From Bacteroidales bacterium (lineage in GTDB: Bacteria; Bacteroidota; Bacteroidia; Bacteroidales; Azobacteroidaceae), in assembly GCA_003851245.1 (NCBI GenBank), contig BHEP01000017.1, forward strand, positions 1-52,794: a DNA stretch of 52,794 nucleotides, given 5' to 3'. The number at the start of each line of letters is the position of its first letter. Within the stretch, counting starts at the first letter, position 1. Below, piece by piece: positions 52,722 through 52,794 of this stretch. A program made the position numbers and the translations under genes. The notes beneath the pieces were generated by a model, which worked only from the letters and a program-made list of their open reading frames with translations, was not told the DNA's origin and did not search any database.

Positions 52722-52794
52722 CAACATAATTTATAGGATGTAAAATAAACTACTTATTAAAACATTTTAAAATTAAGCTTTAGAGCCATTATAG

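Overview
The window is chromosomal DNA from a low-GC Bacteroidota, most likely a member of the Bacteroidales. Four things support this. It carries a complete porP-gldK-gldL-gldM-gldN type IX secretion (T9SS) cluster. It encodes a T9SS C-terminal sorting domain. Many genes have promoters of the Bacteroidota form TTG-N19-21-TAnnTTTG. Recognisable ribosome binding sites are generally absent. I cannot name the species.

Layout. 1-2360: decayed RiPP-type genes (a LanC-like fragment and an ATP-grasp maturase fragment) flanking an intact TIKI/ChaN-like lipoprotein gene. 2336-7360 (minus): diacylglycerol/undecaprenol kinase, a candidate ~75-nt small RNA, thioredoxin and DnaE. 7612-10579 (plus): a Gfo/Idh/MocA oxidoreductase and an Omp85-like outer-membrane protein broken at an 11-A run. 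10600-14546 (minus): a receiver/PEP-synthase-like fusion and a FabH-like synthase. 14945-23252 (minus): a tight seven-gene run, PASTA protein, rluD, ddl, acyltransferase, nadE, MBOAT and SGNH-like partner. 23398-23763: rpmH and efp with divergent promoters. 24458-26315 (plus): radC, a SufT/MIP18-like gene and lpxH, convergent with mnmA. 27503-31716: a T9SS sorting-domain relic and a 1228-aa GLUG-repeat T9SS cargo. 31899-34283 (plus): ffh, folD and tRNA-His. 34466-39062 (minus): comM/yifB, a thioredoxin-fold lipoprotein gene cut by one amber codon, and pckA. 39347-44740: a surface-type lipoprotein, a GHL10 glycosidase-like protein and uvrA. 44730-52357 (minus): porP, gldK, gldL, gldM and gldN, followed by two overlapping chromate-transporter half genes.

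How the genes work together. PorP/SprF and GldKLMN supply the T9SS core ring and motor, and the GLUG protein is a probable substrate. Much of the rest is envelope building: Ddl, DgkA, LpxH, an acyltransferase, a PASTA protein, the MBOAT/SGNH acetylation pair and an Omp85-like protein. Housekeeping genes (dnaE, uvrA, ffh, efp, rpmH, mnmA, nadE, folD, pckA) fill the remainder.

Most unusual points: a Gly/Asn-rich insert of about 120 residues in GldL; a basic Lys/Ala/Pro tail on GldN; a candidate small RNA with its own promoter and terminator; a REP-like double-hairpin family with three diverged copies; and several broken genes (RiPP relics, poly-A frameshift, single amber stop, transporter and CTD scraps). 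The breaks suggest either recent gene decay or base-level assembly errors. No CRISPR array, insertion sequence or prophage was seen.
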